The translations under genes and the position numbers were made by a program. 64,000 bases of DNA, taken from JAKAGZ01 sp963783855 (lineage in GTDB: Bacteria; Bacteroidota; Ignavibacteria; Ignavibacteriales; Ignavibacteriaceae). The stretch covers positions 702,559 to 766,558 of the forward strand of contig CAWAPE010000014.1 of assembly GCA_963783855.1 (NCBI GenBank), read 5' to 3'. The notes beneath the pieces were generated by a model. It was not told the origin of the DNA. It saw only the letters and a list, made by a program, of their open reading frames with translations, and made no database searches. This document shows positions 8,400 through 18,314 of this stretch, in pieces; within the stretch, counting starts at the first letter, position 1; each line of letters starts with the position of its first letter.

Positions 8400-10613
8400 A
8401 TGAAAATGAAGTCTTATCTGAAACTTTCTTTGTGCACTCTATTATTAATTCTATTTGCATCGGGATTCTCAAATGCGCAGATGAATTCCAATTCAAATGA
8501 ACTTGAAAAGAAATTTGATTCATACTTAAATCCCGCAGATTTAAAAGCCAGGCTTGAAAAGCTGAGTGCTCATCCGCATCATGTTGGTTCACCTTACGAC
8601 AAGGAAAATGCTGAGTATATTCTTTCACTTTATAAATCGTGGGGATGGGATGCACACATAGAAACTTTTTATGCTTTATTTCCAACTCCCAAAACGCGCG
8701 TACTCGAAATGATTGCACCGCAGAAATTTACTCCGTTGTTAAAAGAACCGGTAATCAAGGAAGATGGAACTTCAAACCAGGTTGATGAACAACTCCCGAC
8801 TTACAATGCATATTCAATAGACGGTGATGTAACCGGTGAACTGGTTTATGTTAATTATGGTATCCCTTCTGACTATGATCAGCTTGAAAGAATGGGGAAA
8901 AGTGTAAAAGGAAAAATAGTAATTGCACGCTATGGGGCTGCCTGGCGTGGAATAAAACCGAAAGTTGCTGCCGAACACGGGGCTATCGGATGTATAATGT
9001 ATTCAGATCCGAGAAATGATGGCTACTACGTTGGTGATGTATATCCCCGCGGATCGTGGAGAAATGAATATGGGGTTCAGCGAGGATCCGTTGCTGATAT
9101 GCCTGTTTATGCAGGTGATCCTTCCACTCCGTTTGTCGGCGCGACTAAAGATGCTAAACATCTTGCAGTTAAGGATATTAAAATATTGACAAAAATCCCC
9201 GTTATGCCAATTTCATATCACGACGCACTGCCAATGCTCAAATCATTAACCGGTCCAGTTGTTCCGAATAACTGGAAAGGCGCGCTTCCAATAACCTATC
9301 ACGTGGGACCGGGGTTGACGAAAATTCATCTTAAACTTGAATTCAACTGGGACATAAAACCGGTTTATGATGTTATAGCAAAAATGAAAGGGAGCGAATT
9401 TCCTGATCAATGGATAATAAGAGGAAACCATCACGATGGTTGGGTAAACGGTGCGGATGATCCACTGAGCGGACAGGTAGCGATGCTCGAAGAAGCGAAA
9501 GCTTTCGGTGAACTTCACAAAAATGGATGGAACCCGAAACGCACTCTTGTGTATTGTTCGTGGGATGGAGAAGAACCCGGTTTGATTGGATCAACAGAAT
9601 GGTGTGAGACACATGCAGATGAATTAAAACAAAAAGCAGTGGCTTATATAAATTCGGATTCAAATGGCAGAGGCTTTTTATATGCAGGTGCTTCTCACAC
9701 ATTACAAAGTTTCATAAACGATGTAGCAAAAAATGTAACTGATCCTGAAAAAGGAATTAGCGTCTGGGAAAGATTAAAAGCGAAAAGAATTCTGGATGCA
9801 TCATCAACAGAAGCTAAAAAAGAAATTGAAAACAGCAATGAATTAAAAGTTGGTGCACTCGGTTCCGGTTCAGATTATACACCGTTCCTTCAGCATCTTG
9901 GCATAGCTTCAATTAGCCTGGGATACGGCGGTGAAGATGAAGGTGGTGTATATCATTCTGTTTACGATTCTTATGATCATTACATGAGATTTGGTGATCC
10001 TACTTTTGAATACGGGATTACACTTGCAAAAACCGGCGGAAGACTTATGATGAGATTAGCTGATGCAGAAATTCTGCCCTTTAACTTTTCAGTCTTTTCT
10101 AAAACGGTATCAGAATATTTGTCTCAGATCGAAAAAATGACAGATAAGATGAGAGAGAAAACGGAAGAATTAAATTATGAATTAAAGCATAATTTATTTG
10201 AAAAGGTTGCTGATCCCCAAAAAATTTCTGTTGCACCTAAATCTGAAAATGAAGTCCCATATTTAGATTTTGCACCACTCGAAAACGCTGTTAGCGGATT
10301 ACAAAAAAGTGCAGATAGTTTCCGGGATGCAAAAAATCAATTTATGGACACAGATAAAAAAATATCAGCTGAAAAAATAAAACAACTTAATGACATTATT
10401 TACAGATCAGAAAGAGCGCTAACAAATGAAAAAGGACTTGATGGCCGTCCCTGGTATGTGCACGAAATTTATGCTCCCGGTTTTTATACCGGCTATGGCG
10501 TAAAAACACTGCCGGCTGTTCGTGAAGCAGTTGAAATGAGAAACTGGGATGAAGCAAATAAACAGGTTACAATTGTCGCTGGAGTAATCAATAATTATTC
10601 ATGCCCAAATTGA
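8400..10613 (+). CDS. secreted M28B peptidase with PA domain (glutamate carboxypeptidase II-like)
   Basis: 737 residues with a signal peptide (cleavage after FSNA). A PA domain lies at about 120-290. The M28 zinc-peptidase core has H345-D346 (NHHDGW), D353 (GADDP), E391-E392 (WDGEEPG, general base and ligand), D420 (NSDSNG) and a His in GGVYHSVYDSYDH near 519. A helical transferrin-receptor-like dimerisation domain fills the C-terminus (about 590-730). This is the family layout of glutamate carboxypeptidase II: removal of C-terminal or small peptide residues outside the cytoplasm. It is single-gene, probably periplasmic or secreted. Confidence 0.9.
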   Translation: MKMKSYLKLSLCTLLLILFASGFSNAQMNSNSNELEKKFDSYLNPADLKARLEKLSAHPHHVGSPYDKENAEYILSLYKSWGWDAHIETFYALFPTPKTRVLEMIAPQKFTPLLKEPVIKEDGTSNQVDEQLPTYNAYSIDGDVTGELVYVNYGIPSDYDQLERMGKSVKGKIVIARYGAAWRGIKPKVAAEHGAIGCIMYSDPRNDGYYVGDVYPRGSWRNEYGVQRGSVADMPVYAGDPSTPFVGATKDAKHLAVKDIKILTKIPVMPISYHDALPMLKSLTGPVVPNNWKGALPITYHVGPGLTKIHLKLEFNWDIKPVYDVIAKMKGSEFPDQWIIRGNHHDGWVNGADDPLSGQVAMLEEAKAFGELHKNGWNPKRTLVYCSWDGEEPGLIGSTEWCETHADELKQKAVAYINSDSNGRGFLYAGASHTLQSFINDVAKNVTDPEKGISVWERLKAKRILDASSTEAKKEIENSNELKVGALGSGSDYTPFLQHLGIASISLGYGGEDEGGVYHSVYDSYDHYMRFGDPTFEYGITLAKTGGRLMMRLADAEILPFNFSVFSKTVSEYLSQIEKMTDKMREKTEELNYELKHNLFEKVADPQKISVAPKSENEVPYLDFAPLENAVSGLQKSADSFRDAKNQFMDTDKKISAEKIKQLNDIIYRSERALTNEKGLDGRPWYVHEIYAPGFYTGYGVKTLPAVREAVEMRNWDEANKQVTIVAGVINNYSCPN

Positions 10614-10713
10614 TAACGCAACAATTTTATTGAAATCGTATTTGAAATAATAATTGTTTTGGGCTTCCAGGGTCTCTGCGACAAAATATTCCGCAGAGAC
10701 CTGTGGAATATTG

Positions 10714-12893
10714 TTAAAGGTTATTAAAGAAGTAGTTTGAAATTTTTGTAAATAAGTGCCACTGTGTTACGCCGCCGCTAATTCTGTGATTTTTGTTAGG
10801 ATAAAACATAATATCAAATTGCCTGTTTGCGTCTATGAATTTCTGCATTAGCTGCATGGTGTTCTGGTAATGAACATTGTCATCTCCTGTTCCGTGGACA
10901 ATCATTAATTTTCCTTTCAACCTGCCGGCGTAAGTAAATACGCTGGCTGCGTTGTATCCTTTTAAATTATCGATTGGAGAGCCCATATATCTTTCTGTCC
11001 ATATTGTATCGTAAAGCCTGAAATCGGTTACGGGCGCAACGGCAACCCCGGCTTTAAAATAAGGAGCGCCTTTTGTCATCATCATGCAGGTCAGATAACC
11101 GCCTCCACTCCATCCCCAGAAACCGAGACGGGACGTATCTACATAAGGAAGAGTAGCAAGATATTTTGCTCCTTCAACCTGGTCGTGTACGGACCATTTG
11201 CCAAGGTCAAGATAGGATAAATCCTTGAAAGCTTTTCCTCTTCCACCTGTACCGCGGTTATCGACGCAGAAAACTATATATCCGTGCTCGGTCATAAACT
11301 GATGCCACAATGTTCTGCTTCCACCCCAGCGATCCACAACCATTTGTGAACCGGGACCGCCGTAGCCGTAAACAAGCACAGGGTATTTTTTCGAAGGATC
11401 AAAATTTGCCGGTTTCATCATGTAAGCATTTAACTCGGTACCATCGGTTGTTTTGAATTTTAAAAAATGCGGGTAGACCATTTTATAATCATTAAGTTTT
11501 GAGAATTTTTCCATTCTCAAGAACTCTTAACAATGATCCGTCGGCATTTCTTAAGGTAGTTTCTGTAGGGGTCGAAGCATTTGAGTAAAACTCAATGAAG
11601 TGTTTGTAATCGGGGGAGTAGTTTGCATTATACCAGCCATGCTCTCCCGAAGTTTTCTGAAAGTTAGTTCCGTCTAATTTTACGCGGTAAAGATTTTGCT
11701 GTATTGGTGAATCCTTTTTACCAGATAAATAAACCCAGCCGGTATTTTCATCAACTCCATCAACGGAACTTACTTCCCATTTCCCGGTTGTTATCCGGTT
11801 GATAAGTTTCCCGTCATAATCATAAAGATAGGCGTGGTTGTAACCACTCTTTTCGGATGTCCAAATAATCCTGTTCGATTTTTTCAAAAAGAAAATATCA
11901 TCGCGTACATCCACCCACGTTTTGCTCGAGTCTGTAATTACAGTCCTGGTTTGCCCCGTATTAACATCCGCCATCATAATTTCCAGATGATTCTGAAGCC
12001 TGTTCAGTCTCATTATTGCCAGAGTGCCGGAAGAATTTGTCCAGAAAATTCTCGGAATATAAATATCATCATTTGTGCCAATATCCATCCATGTTGTTTT
12101 TCTCGAATTAAGATCGGCAACACCGATTTTTACAATTGAATTTTGTTCGCCGACCTTTGGATACTTCAGGTCGAACACAGTGTTGTATTGTCCCATTTCA
12201 TCGATTAGATGATATTCTTTTACCCTGGTTTGATCCAGTCTCCAGTAAGCAATTTTATTTCCGTCGGGCGACCAGCGCCACGCATCAGCCAGCCCGAATT
12301 CTTCTTCATAAACCCAATCGAATTCCCCGTTCAATATATTCTCAGTCCCGTCATTTGTAACTGCGGTTTCCTTTCCGGTTTTAAGATCAACTACGTAAAT
12401 ATTATGATCGCGGACAAAACCAACCCTTGTGCCGTCGGGAGAAAGTTTTACATTTCTTAAATGGATATTGCCATTGGAGAGTGCATTGATTTTTTTTGTA
12501 GCAAGATTATAAAGATAAAAAGGAGCCTGTGTAGAATGGCGCCAGATCGATTTGACAGGTCCCTCTATTAAAAGAAAATGTCCCATCGTCCGTCCACTGG
12601 TAATGACTCATTTTTATTTGCTGCCCGTCAAATTTAAGATCGGTTCCTTTTACCAGCAATGATTTTCTTCCTGTCGCCACGTTGTGTTGATAAATATCTT
12701 CTATCTTTTCACCCGGATTTAATTCTGTAAAAGTGAAGGCGGAACCATCCGGTTTCCACTGTATGTTCTGAACCGTTTTTCCGAAGAATTTGTTTGAATA
12801 ATAAATATCCTGGAGCGAAAGTTTTTCCTTCTGTTGTGCGAATGCGTGAAGGATAAACAATAAAGCAAATAATAATGAAAGTGTTTTTTTCAT
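10714..12893 (-). pseudogene. dipeptidyl peptidase IV (S9B), two frameshifts
   Basis: Secreted prolyl dipeptidyl peptidase in three frames. The N-terminal piece (12893-12507) has a signal peptide. The middle piece is most of the eight-bladed propeller, with a DWVYEEE double-Glu motif that binds the substrate N-terminus. The C-terminal piece (from about 11505) is the alpha/beta hydrolase with GWSGGGY (nucleophile Ser), GTGDDNVH (Asp) and KNHRISGG (His). The first break is a T-run near 12572, the second an A-run near 11507. Each is explained by one extra base, and removing both leaves 726 codons, the normal DPP4 size. All active-site residues survive, so homopolymer sequencing errors are likely. 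Confidence 0.88.
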
Positions 12894-13006
12894 TTAATTC
12901 TCCGAATTAATAAATACTAAATTTTAATTTTCGTGCAGTAATAAATCAGAAGCCATAAATCTATAATCGGATATTGTTTAACGTTTAGGCCTTTGTGCTT
13001 CGAATT

Positions 13007-14695
13007 TTATTTCGGCCATAATTTTTTAATTTCATCTTTTAATCCGAGGTATTCCCATCTTTGCAGGGCAACAGGTACGTTTCCGTTTACCATCATATAA
13101 TCGTGGTAATTTTTAAGATTAAATTTATCACCCAGATAAATTTTCGCATCAGAAATTAATTGCAGGATTTGAATCTTTCCTATCTGGTAAGTGATTGCCT
13201 GTCCGGGAGTCGAAGCGAAAAACCCGGCTTCGTGGACCGCGGATTCTTTGTCCATAGGAACGGTTGAAGCAAGGTAATTACCCGCCTGTTCAATTGAATA
13301 AATTCCGAGAGCCAGGTTAACATCAACATTTACCCTTAGCGCCCGAAGCCGCATAAAACTATAAATTATTTCTTTTGAGTGAGGGCTGTTATCAAACAGG
13401 CCGAGCTGCAGCATCAGTTCCTCAACATAAAACCCGATTCCCTCGTTGGAGTTTGAATCAAAATAATGCCTGCGCACAGGGTCAGGATTCTTCCACGACT
13501 GTGCCAATTGGAAATAATGTCCGGGAACTCCTTCGTGAATGATTATCGGGCGCGGATCCTGCGCTGTTGCCCGGCTGAAATAGGACAGGTCATCGGAAGG
13601 ATTCGGAATATATCTGACGCAGTCTTCATCAAGTCTTGCGGGAGAAGTAAAATCGTCATTTTCACCATACCCTGACATCGGTAATAGATAATCAGGAAAG
13701 GGCCGGTTTGTATAATGCTTTATCCATACGGGGACGGACATAACGTTTTTTTCAACAAGAAGGTTTCTTATTGCTTCCTCATCAATTTTATTCTGATGAA
13801 TTTGTTTATCAATTGATGAGAATATTTTTAGAGGTGGCAGGTTTTTATTTTTCAATTTTTCGATAGTATCGAATGTAACAGCCCTGTTCCATTCCGTATT
13901 GCTCATTAGTAACAGTTCTTCAGGGGAATAGGGAACAAGCGCGATATTCTTCAAAAAATATTCGTAGTTTTTTCTTCCGATGCTGTAGCTTTTATTCATG
14001 CGGGCTCTGTTATTTTTCAGCCAGTCGATATAATTGTTTAGAGCCTGTGCAGCATATGTCACACTTTTATCGATTTTTTCATTGAAATAGCGCGGGTAAT
14101 CTTTTTTCAAAAATGAAAATGATTTTTGAAGGTTTTCAGCACTTCCTGTGAGCATACCAATGGCAATATCGGCAAAGGCGCTTACAGGATTTTTCAGGTT
14201 ATCTTTTGCATCTTTCAGAGTTTCGGGAATTTTTTTTAATCTAACAATAATATTGTTAGCTCTCTTTTTTGTCATTGAACTACTGACAACCAGTAGATCG
14301 TGAATTGTGCCTAGGGTTTGGAAAACATAAAATTCCGGGTGTGAATAGGGGAGTCTCAAAACATTTAATTCCCAGTTAACACGTTCTATGGCAGAATGAA
14401 GTAGAAGATAATCTACGCTGTCAGCCCGGCTCCATCCTTTCCGGTCAATATTTCTTAATCTCTTGCTGAATTCCTGGTATTTCTCTTCATAATGCCTTAA
14501 AGAAGTCGGAGAATAATCGGGGACCCAGCCGTCCGGCCTTTCTATTCGCGGAACATCATCCCCGGTTACCGGTTGTGTAATTGTGCGCCAATTAAAAAAT
14601 TCTTTTGATAATTTTTGTAAAGAAGGGTTTGATTGTGGAAAAATATTAATTAGAAAGAGAAAACTTGAAATCAAAAAAAGTTTCATTAATTCCAT
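13007..14695 (-). CDS. DUF885-family metalloprotease-like protein, secreted
   Basis: 562 residues with an N-terminal signal (the more natural start may be the Met at residue 4, MKLFLISSFL). It is largely helical. The HEGVPGHYF segment near residue 383 is the HExxxGH-like metal motif of DUF885/M2-M3-like proteins. A downstream NEGIGFYVEELMLQLG provides the conserved E-G-x-x-x-Y-x-E, and ESAVHEAGFFASTPGQAITYQIG the C-terminal signature. It lies in the same direction as DPP4, about 110 bases upstream, so the two peptidases may be co-transcribed. The substrate is unknown. Confidence 0.82.
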   Translation of the reverse strand: MELMKLFLISSFLFLINIFPQSNPSLQKLSKEFFNWRTITQPVTGDDVPRIERPDGWVPDYSPTSLRHYEEKYQEFSKRLRNIDRKGWSRADSVDYLLLHSAIERVNWELNVLRLPYSHPEFYVFQTLGTIHDLLVVSSSMTKKRANNIIVRLKKIPETLKDAKDNLKNPVSAFADIAIGMLTGSAENLQKSFSFLKKDYPRYFNEKIDKSVTYAAQALNNYIDWLKNNRARMNKSYSIGRKNYEYFLKNIALVPYSPEELLLMSNTEWNRAVTFDTIEKLKNKNLPPLKIFSSIDKQIHQNKIDEEAIRNLLVEKNVMSVPVWIKHYTNRPFPDYLLPMSGYGENDDFTSPARLDEDCVRYIPNPSDDLSYFSRATAQDPRPIIIHEGVPGHYFQLAQSWKNPDPVRRHYFDSNSNEGIGFYVEELMLQLGLFDNSPHSKEIIYSFMRLRALRVNVDVNLALGIYSIEQAGNYLASTVPMDKESAVHEAGFFASTPGQAITYQIGKIQILQLISDAKIYLGDKFNLKNYHDYMMVNGNVPVALQRWEYLGLKDEIKKLWPK

Positions 14696-14839
14696 TCCTG
14701 TTTTGATGGATTATTATTCGTCACTGTTTCAAAATACGTAAAAAATAGGTGGAAGATCTAAAATAAAATAATTAACTATAGTAACTTTTTAAACCTTTCC
14801 TTCGTCTAATTTATAAATAAACTAAATTCGGAATATACG

Positions 14840-17023
14840 ATGAAAAACTTTCTGCTATTGCTATTAGTTGTTTTGCTATCCACTTTATTTATAAATGCAC
14901 AAACCAAAAAACTTCTTTTAAGAGAAACGGACAAGGAAATTAAAGTTGACGGCGTAATTGATCCTGTATGGAATACTGCAGATTCGACTTCCGGCTTTTT
15001 CCAGCTGTCTCCTTATTATGATCAGCCACCAACAGTAAAAACAGTAGCAAAAGTGTTAACAACAAAAGATGCAATTTATGCTTTAATGGTATGCTACGAT
15101 GATGAAAAAAATATTCAGGCTTTTACAGGAATGCTTGACGCATTTTCCGGGGATATCGTTTCCATTATGTTCGATACTTTCGGCGATAATAAAACCGCCT
15201 ATAAATTTGCCGTTAGCGCATCCGGTGTAAGAGCTGATTGCAGGCTGCTGGACGACGCCAGGAACCGCGATTATAATTATGACGGCATCTGGTTTTCGGG
15301 TACAAAAATTTATTCCTGGGGATTCGTTGTAGAGTGGAAAATACCATATAAATCAATTCAATACGATGAAAATCTAACGGAATGGGGACTGGACTTTGAC
15401 AGATACCGCCCGATTAATTCTGAAGATCTTTACTGGAATAAGTATAATAAAGCTGAGGGTCAGAGAATTTCAAAATTCGGCAAACTGGTTTTTGAAAACT
15501 TTCATCCTACAGTACACGGATTAAACCTTGAAGTTTACCCGGTTGCTTTGACGAAAGCTACATATATAAATGATGGTAAGTATAAAATAGACCCACAGGC
15601 CGGGCTGGATATTTTATATAATCCTTCTCCCAAACTAAAATTTCAGCTAACAGCAAACCCGGATTTTGCTCAGATAGAAGCGGACCCTTTCAATTTTAAT
15701 ATTTCTAGGTACGAATCTTTTTTTAGTGAAAGAAGACCTTTCTTTACTGAGGGTAACGAAATTTTTCAGGCATCGGGACGAGAAAGAAACACAGGCTTTT
15801 ACAGACCTCTTGAATTATTCTACTCACGGAGAATTGGCAAAATATTACCCGATGGAAACACTGTTCCACTAATAGTTGGAGCAAAAGCATTTGGCCGTTT
15901 TGGGGATCTTGAATACGGTGGGTTTACGGCCATAACAGGTGAAAGACAATACTCAGATTATAATGGAAAAACTCAAACTGAAAAGCGCGCTTATTTTGGT
16001 TCGGGGAGAATCAAAACTAACTTCTCAGAAAACTCTACTATTGGTGCTTTGTTTGTTGGTAAAAAAACTAATACTGATACATACGGTGTAATAGATGTTG
16101 ACGGTGCTTTCAGAACTACCAAGTGGCAACTTTCCTATCAACTTGCAAGATCAATAAAAAATTCAGATGGCGATTTTGCAGCTTCGGCCGGTTTTGTAAA
16201 TTTTGGAGATAAGTGGATAAATCTAGCGAGATTAAGATATGTGGGACAAAATTTTGATATCAGTCAGGTAGGATATGTTCCGTGGACCGGAACAGGTGAA
16301 CTTACTACTTTGGTGGGCCCGATATGGCGGCCTGAAACGGGTGTACTCGACCAAATTTTATTGTTGGCAGGTTTTTCAATCAACAATAAAAAATTTGAAA
16401 ACGATTATACAGACAAAAGCGTAATTGTGGATTTCAACATGCATTTCCGCAGTAACTGGGGATACGAAATAAGTTACCAATATGGAAAATCGAGGGACCA
16501 GGGAATTGTATATGATTCGCACGAACTGGATTTTAGTTCATGGTACAGTGTCTCGCCGCGCTGGAATGGTAATCTTTACGGCGGGTATGCGAAAACATAT
16601 AATTTTTCCAGGAACTATTTAGCTTCATATTCCTGGGGTGGAATATCTTTGAGCTATAAAATTCTCAGCACACTCGAAGCTGGTACCTCTTATGATATGT
16701 TTGTCGAGGGAAAACCCGGAGGTGGAGTTGAAGCAATAACATATAACGCTCGTCCCTATTTTTCGCTAACACCAATCAATAATATGAACCTGCGCGTGTA
16801 TGTTGATAATGTTTTTTCCAGCGAAACAGATCACCTCGAAAGGGTGCTTCTTGGCGTTTTGTATTCTTATAATTTTTCACCTAAGAGCTGGATTTATTTT
16901 GCATACAACCAGTTGAGTAACAGGAGCCAGGAACTTGATCAAAATGGAATACCTATGCCGATAAAAATGCATGTTACAGACAGAGTGGCAGTTGTTAAAA
17001 TAAAATATTTATATTATTTCTAA
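14840..17023 (+). CDS. DUF5916 protein with CBM9-like N-terminal domain, outer membrane
   Basis: 727 residues. A signal peptide ends after FINA. The first ~210 residues are a beta-sandwich of the carbohydrate-binding family 9 type (KVDGVIDPVWNTADS opens it; IYSWGFVVEWKIPYKSI closes it). The rest is DUF5916, with FSERRPFFTEGNEIF near 300 and then alternating aromatic strands typical of an outer-membrane barrel ending in an aromatic residue. Family members sit beside peptidases in Bacteroidota; no activity is established. A strong hairpin terminator follows at 17032-17074. Confidence 0.8.
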   Translation: MKNFLLLLLVVLLSTLFINAQTKKLLLRETDKEIKVDGVIDPVWNTADSTSGFFQLSPYYDQPPTVKTVAKVLTTKDAIYALMVCYDDEKNIQAFTGMLDAFSGDIVSIMFDTFGDNKTAYKFAVSASGVRADCRLLDDARNRDYNYDGIWFSGTKIYSWGFVVEWKIPYKSIQYDENLTEWGLDFDRYRPINSEDLYWNKYNKAEGQRISKFGKLVFENFHPTVHGLNLEVYPVALTKATYINDGKYKIDPQAGLDILYNPSPKLKFQLTANPDFAQIEADPFNFNISRYESFFSERRPFFTEGNEIFQASGRERNTGFYRPLELFYSRRIGKILPDGNTVPLIVGAKAFGRFGDLEYGGFTAITGERQYSDYNGKTQTEKRAYFGSGRIKTNFSENSTIGALFVGKKTNTDTYGVIDVDGAFRTTKWQLSYQLARSIKNSDGDFAASAGFVNFGDKWINLARLRYVGQNFDISQVGYVPWTGTGELTTLVGPIWRPETGVLDQILLLAGFSINNKKFENDYTDKSVIVDFNMHFRSNWGYEISYQYGKSRDQGIVYDSHELDFSSWYSVSPRWNGNLYGGYAKTYNFSRNYLASYSWGGISLSYKILSTLEAGTSYDMFVEGKPGGGVEAITYNARPYFSLTPINNMNLRVYVDNVFSSETDHLERVLLGVLYSYNFSPKSWIYFAYNQLSNRSQELDQNGIPMPIKMHVTDRVAVVKIKYLYYF

Positions 17024-17031
17024 ATACAAGT

Positions 17032-17074
17032 AACCTTCAAGGTAACTGCGTTGCGGTCTTGAAGGTTTTTTTTT
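17032..17074. terminator. intrinsic terminator between convergent genes
   Basis: A perfect 10-base stem, AACCTTCAAG / CTTGAAGGTT, around a 16-base loop, followed on the plus strand by a run of eight or more T. It terminates the DUF5916 gene. The opposite-strand dinB ends 4 bases beyond and may share the hairpin. Confidence 0.85.
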
Positions 17075-17077
17075 GAT

Positions 17078-18157
17078 TTAAAACTCCAGATCAAGTTGAT
17101 CCGAAATTATTTTAGGGCCTTCGTGATTTAAATTAGAAAGACCGACTCCAAGTAATCTCACCGCTCTGGCCGGTTTTTCCGGAGTAAAAAGTAATTCTTT
17201 TATTACAGGGAAAATTGCTTCCTTAGAATCCACAAAAACATTTAAAGTTCTGCTCCGTGTAGTAAGCTGAAAATCATGGTATTTTATTTTCAGAGTAATT
17301 GTTTTCCCCTGTGTCTTTAATTTTTTCATGCTTCGTTCAAGTCCTGCTACAATCTTTTCAAGTTCTTCAAGCATAATATTTTCATCGTCTATATCATCGT
17401 TAAAGGTACTTTCGGAACTAATAGATTTTCTGATCCTGTCAGGAACAACCGGGCTGTTGTGTTCACACCTGACAAGATGAAAATAATAAGCACCGGTTTT
17501 ACCGAAACGTTTTACCAGTTCGTTCATTTCTATTCTTTTTATATCGATGCCGGTTTTTATTCCCAGCTTGTTCATCTTTGCTGCGGTTACTTTGCCTATA
17601 CCAGGAATTTTTTCTATCGGCAACCTTTCGATAAAGGCTTCAGCTTTTTCGGGAGTGATTACTGTGAGTCCGTCCGGTTTCTGCATATCTGATGCAACTT
17701 TAGCCAGGAATTTATTAATTGAAACCCCGGCTGAGGCGGTTAAATGAAGTTCTTCTTTTATTCTTTTTTTTATTTCTTTAGCAATCAGCGTAGCGGACGT
17801 ATTTTCGGCTTTGTTCTCAGTCACATCAAGATATGCTTCATCGAGTGAAAGTGGCTCTACAAGATTTGTATAGCTTTTAAAAATTTCTCTTATCTGTTTT
17901 GAAACATTTTTATAAGCTTCAAATCGTGGCTTTACAAAAATTATATGTGGGCATCTGTCAATTGCAATACGCGAAGCCATTGCAGAATGAACCCCGAATT
18001 TCCGGGCTTCATAACTTGCGGTCATAACAACGCCGCGTTTTTCGGAACCGCCTACCGCTATTGCTTTTCCCCTTAATTCCGGGTTATCCCGCTGCTCAAC
18101 GGACGCGTAAAAAGCGTCCATATCTACGTGAATTATTTTTCTGATTTCTTTTGCCAA
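17078..18157 (-). CDS. dinB: DNA polymerase IV (Y-family)
   Basis: 359 residues. The catalytic carboxylates are D12 (HVDMDAFYASVE) and D106-E107 (SLDEAYLDV). The palm, fingers and thumb (helix-hairpin-helix PGIGKVTAAKMNKLG) are followed by the little-finger domain. The C-terminus ends in QLDLEF, a sliding-clamp binding motif. It performs error-prone translesion synthesis. It lies divergent from the tricorn gene with about 150 bases between; no clear LexA-type operator was recognised there. Confidence 0.93.
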   Translation of the reverse strand: MAKEIRKIIHVDMDAFYASVEQRDNPELRGKAIAVGGSEKRGVVMTASYEARKFGVHSAMASRIAIDRCPHIIFVKPRFEAYKNVSKQIREIFKSYTNLVEPLSLDEAYLDVTENKAENTSATLIAKEIKKRIKEELHLTASAGVSINKFLAKVASDMQKPDGLTVITPEKAEAFIERLPIEKIPGIGKVTAAKMNKLGIKTGIDIKRIEMNELVKRFGKTGAYYFHLVRCEHNSPVVPDRIRKSISSESTFNDDIDDENIMLEELEKIVAGLERSMKKLKTQGKTITLKIKYHDFQLTTRSRTLNVFVDSKEAIFPVIKELLFTPEKPARAVRLLGVGLSNLNHEGPKIISDQLDLEF

Positions 18158-18314
18158 TTTACAACCCGGGATGAATTACTAAAGATAAAGTAAATATTTA
18201 ATTAACAAAATAAATCAGATTTTACTCCATCCATCCCAAAAATTTCGATTCTATTAATAAATTTCAGTAATTTCAAAAGCTACATTAAAAGACGAGGTAA
18301 AAAAATGAAATACT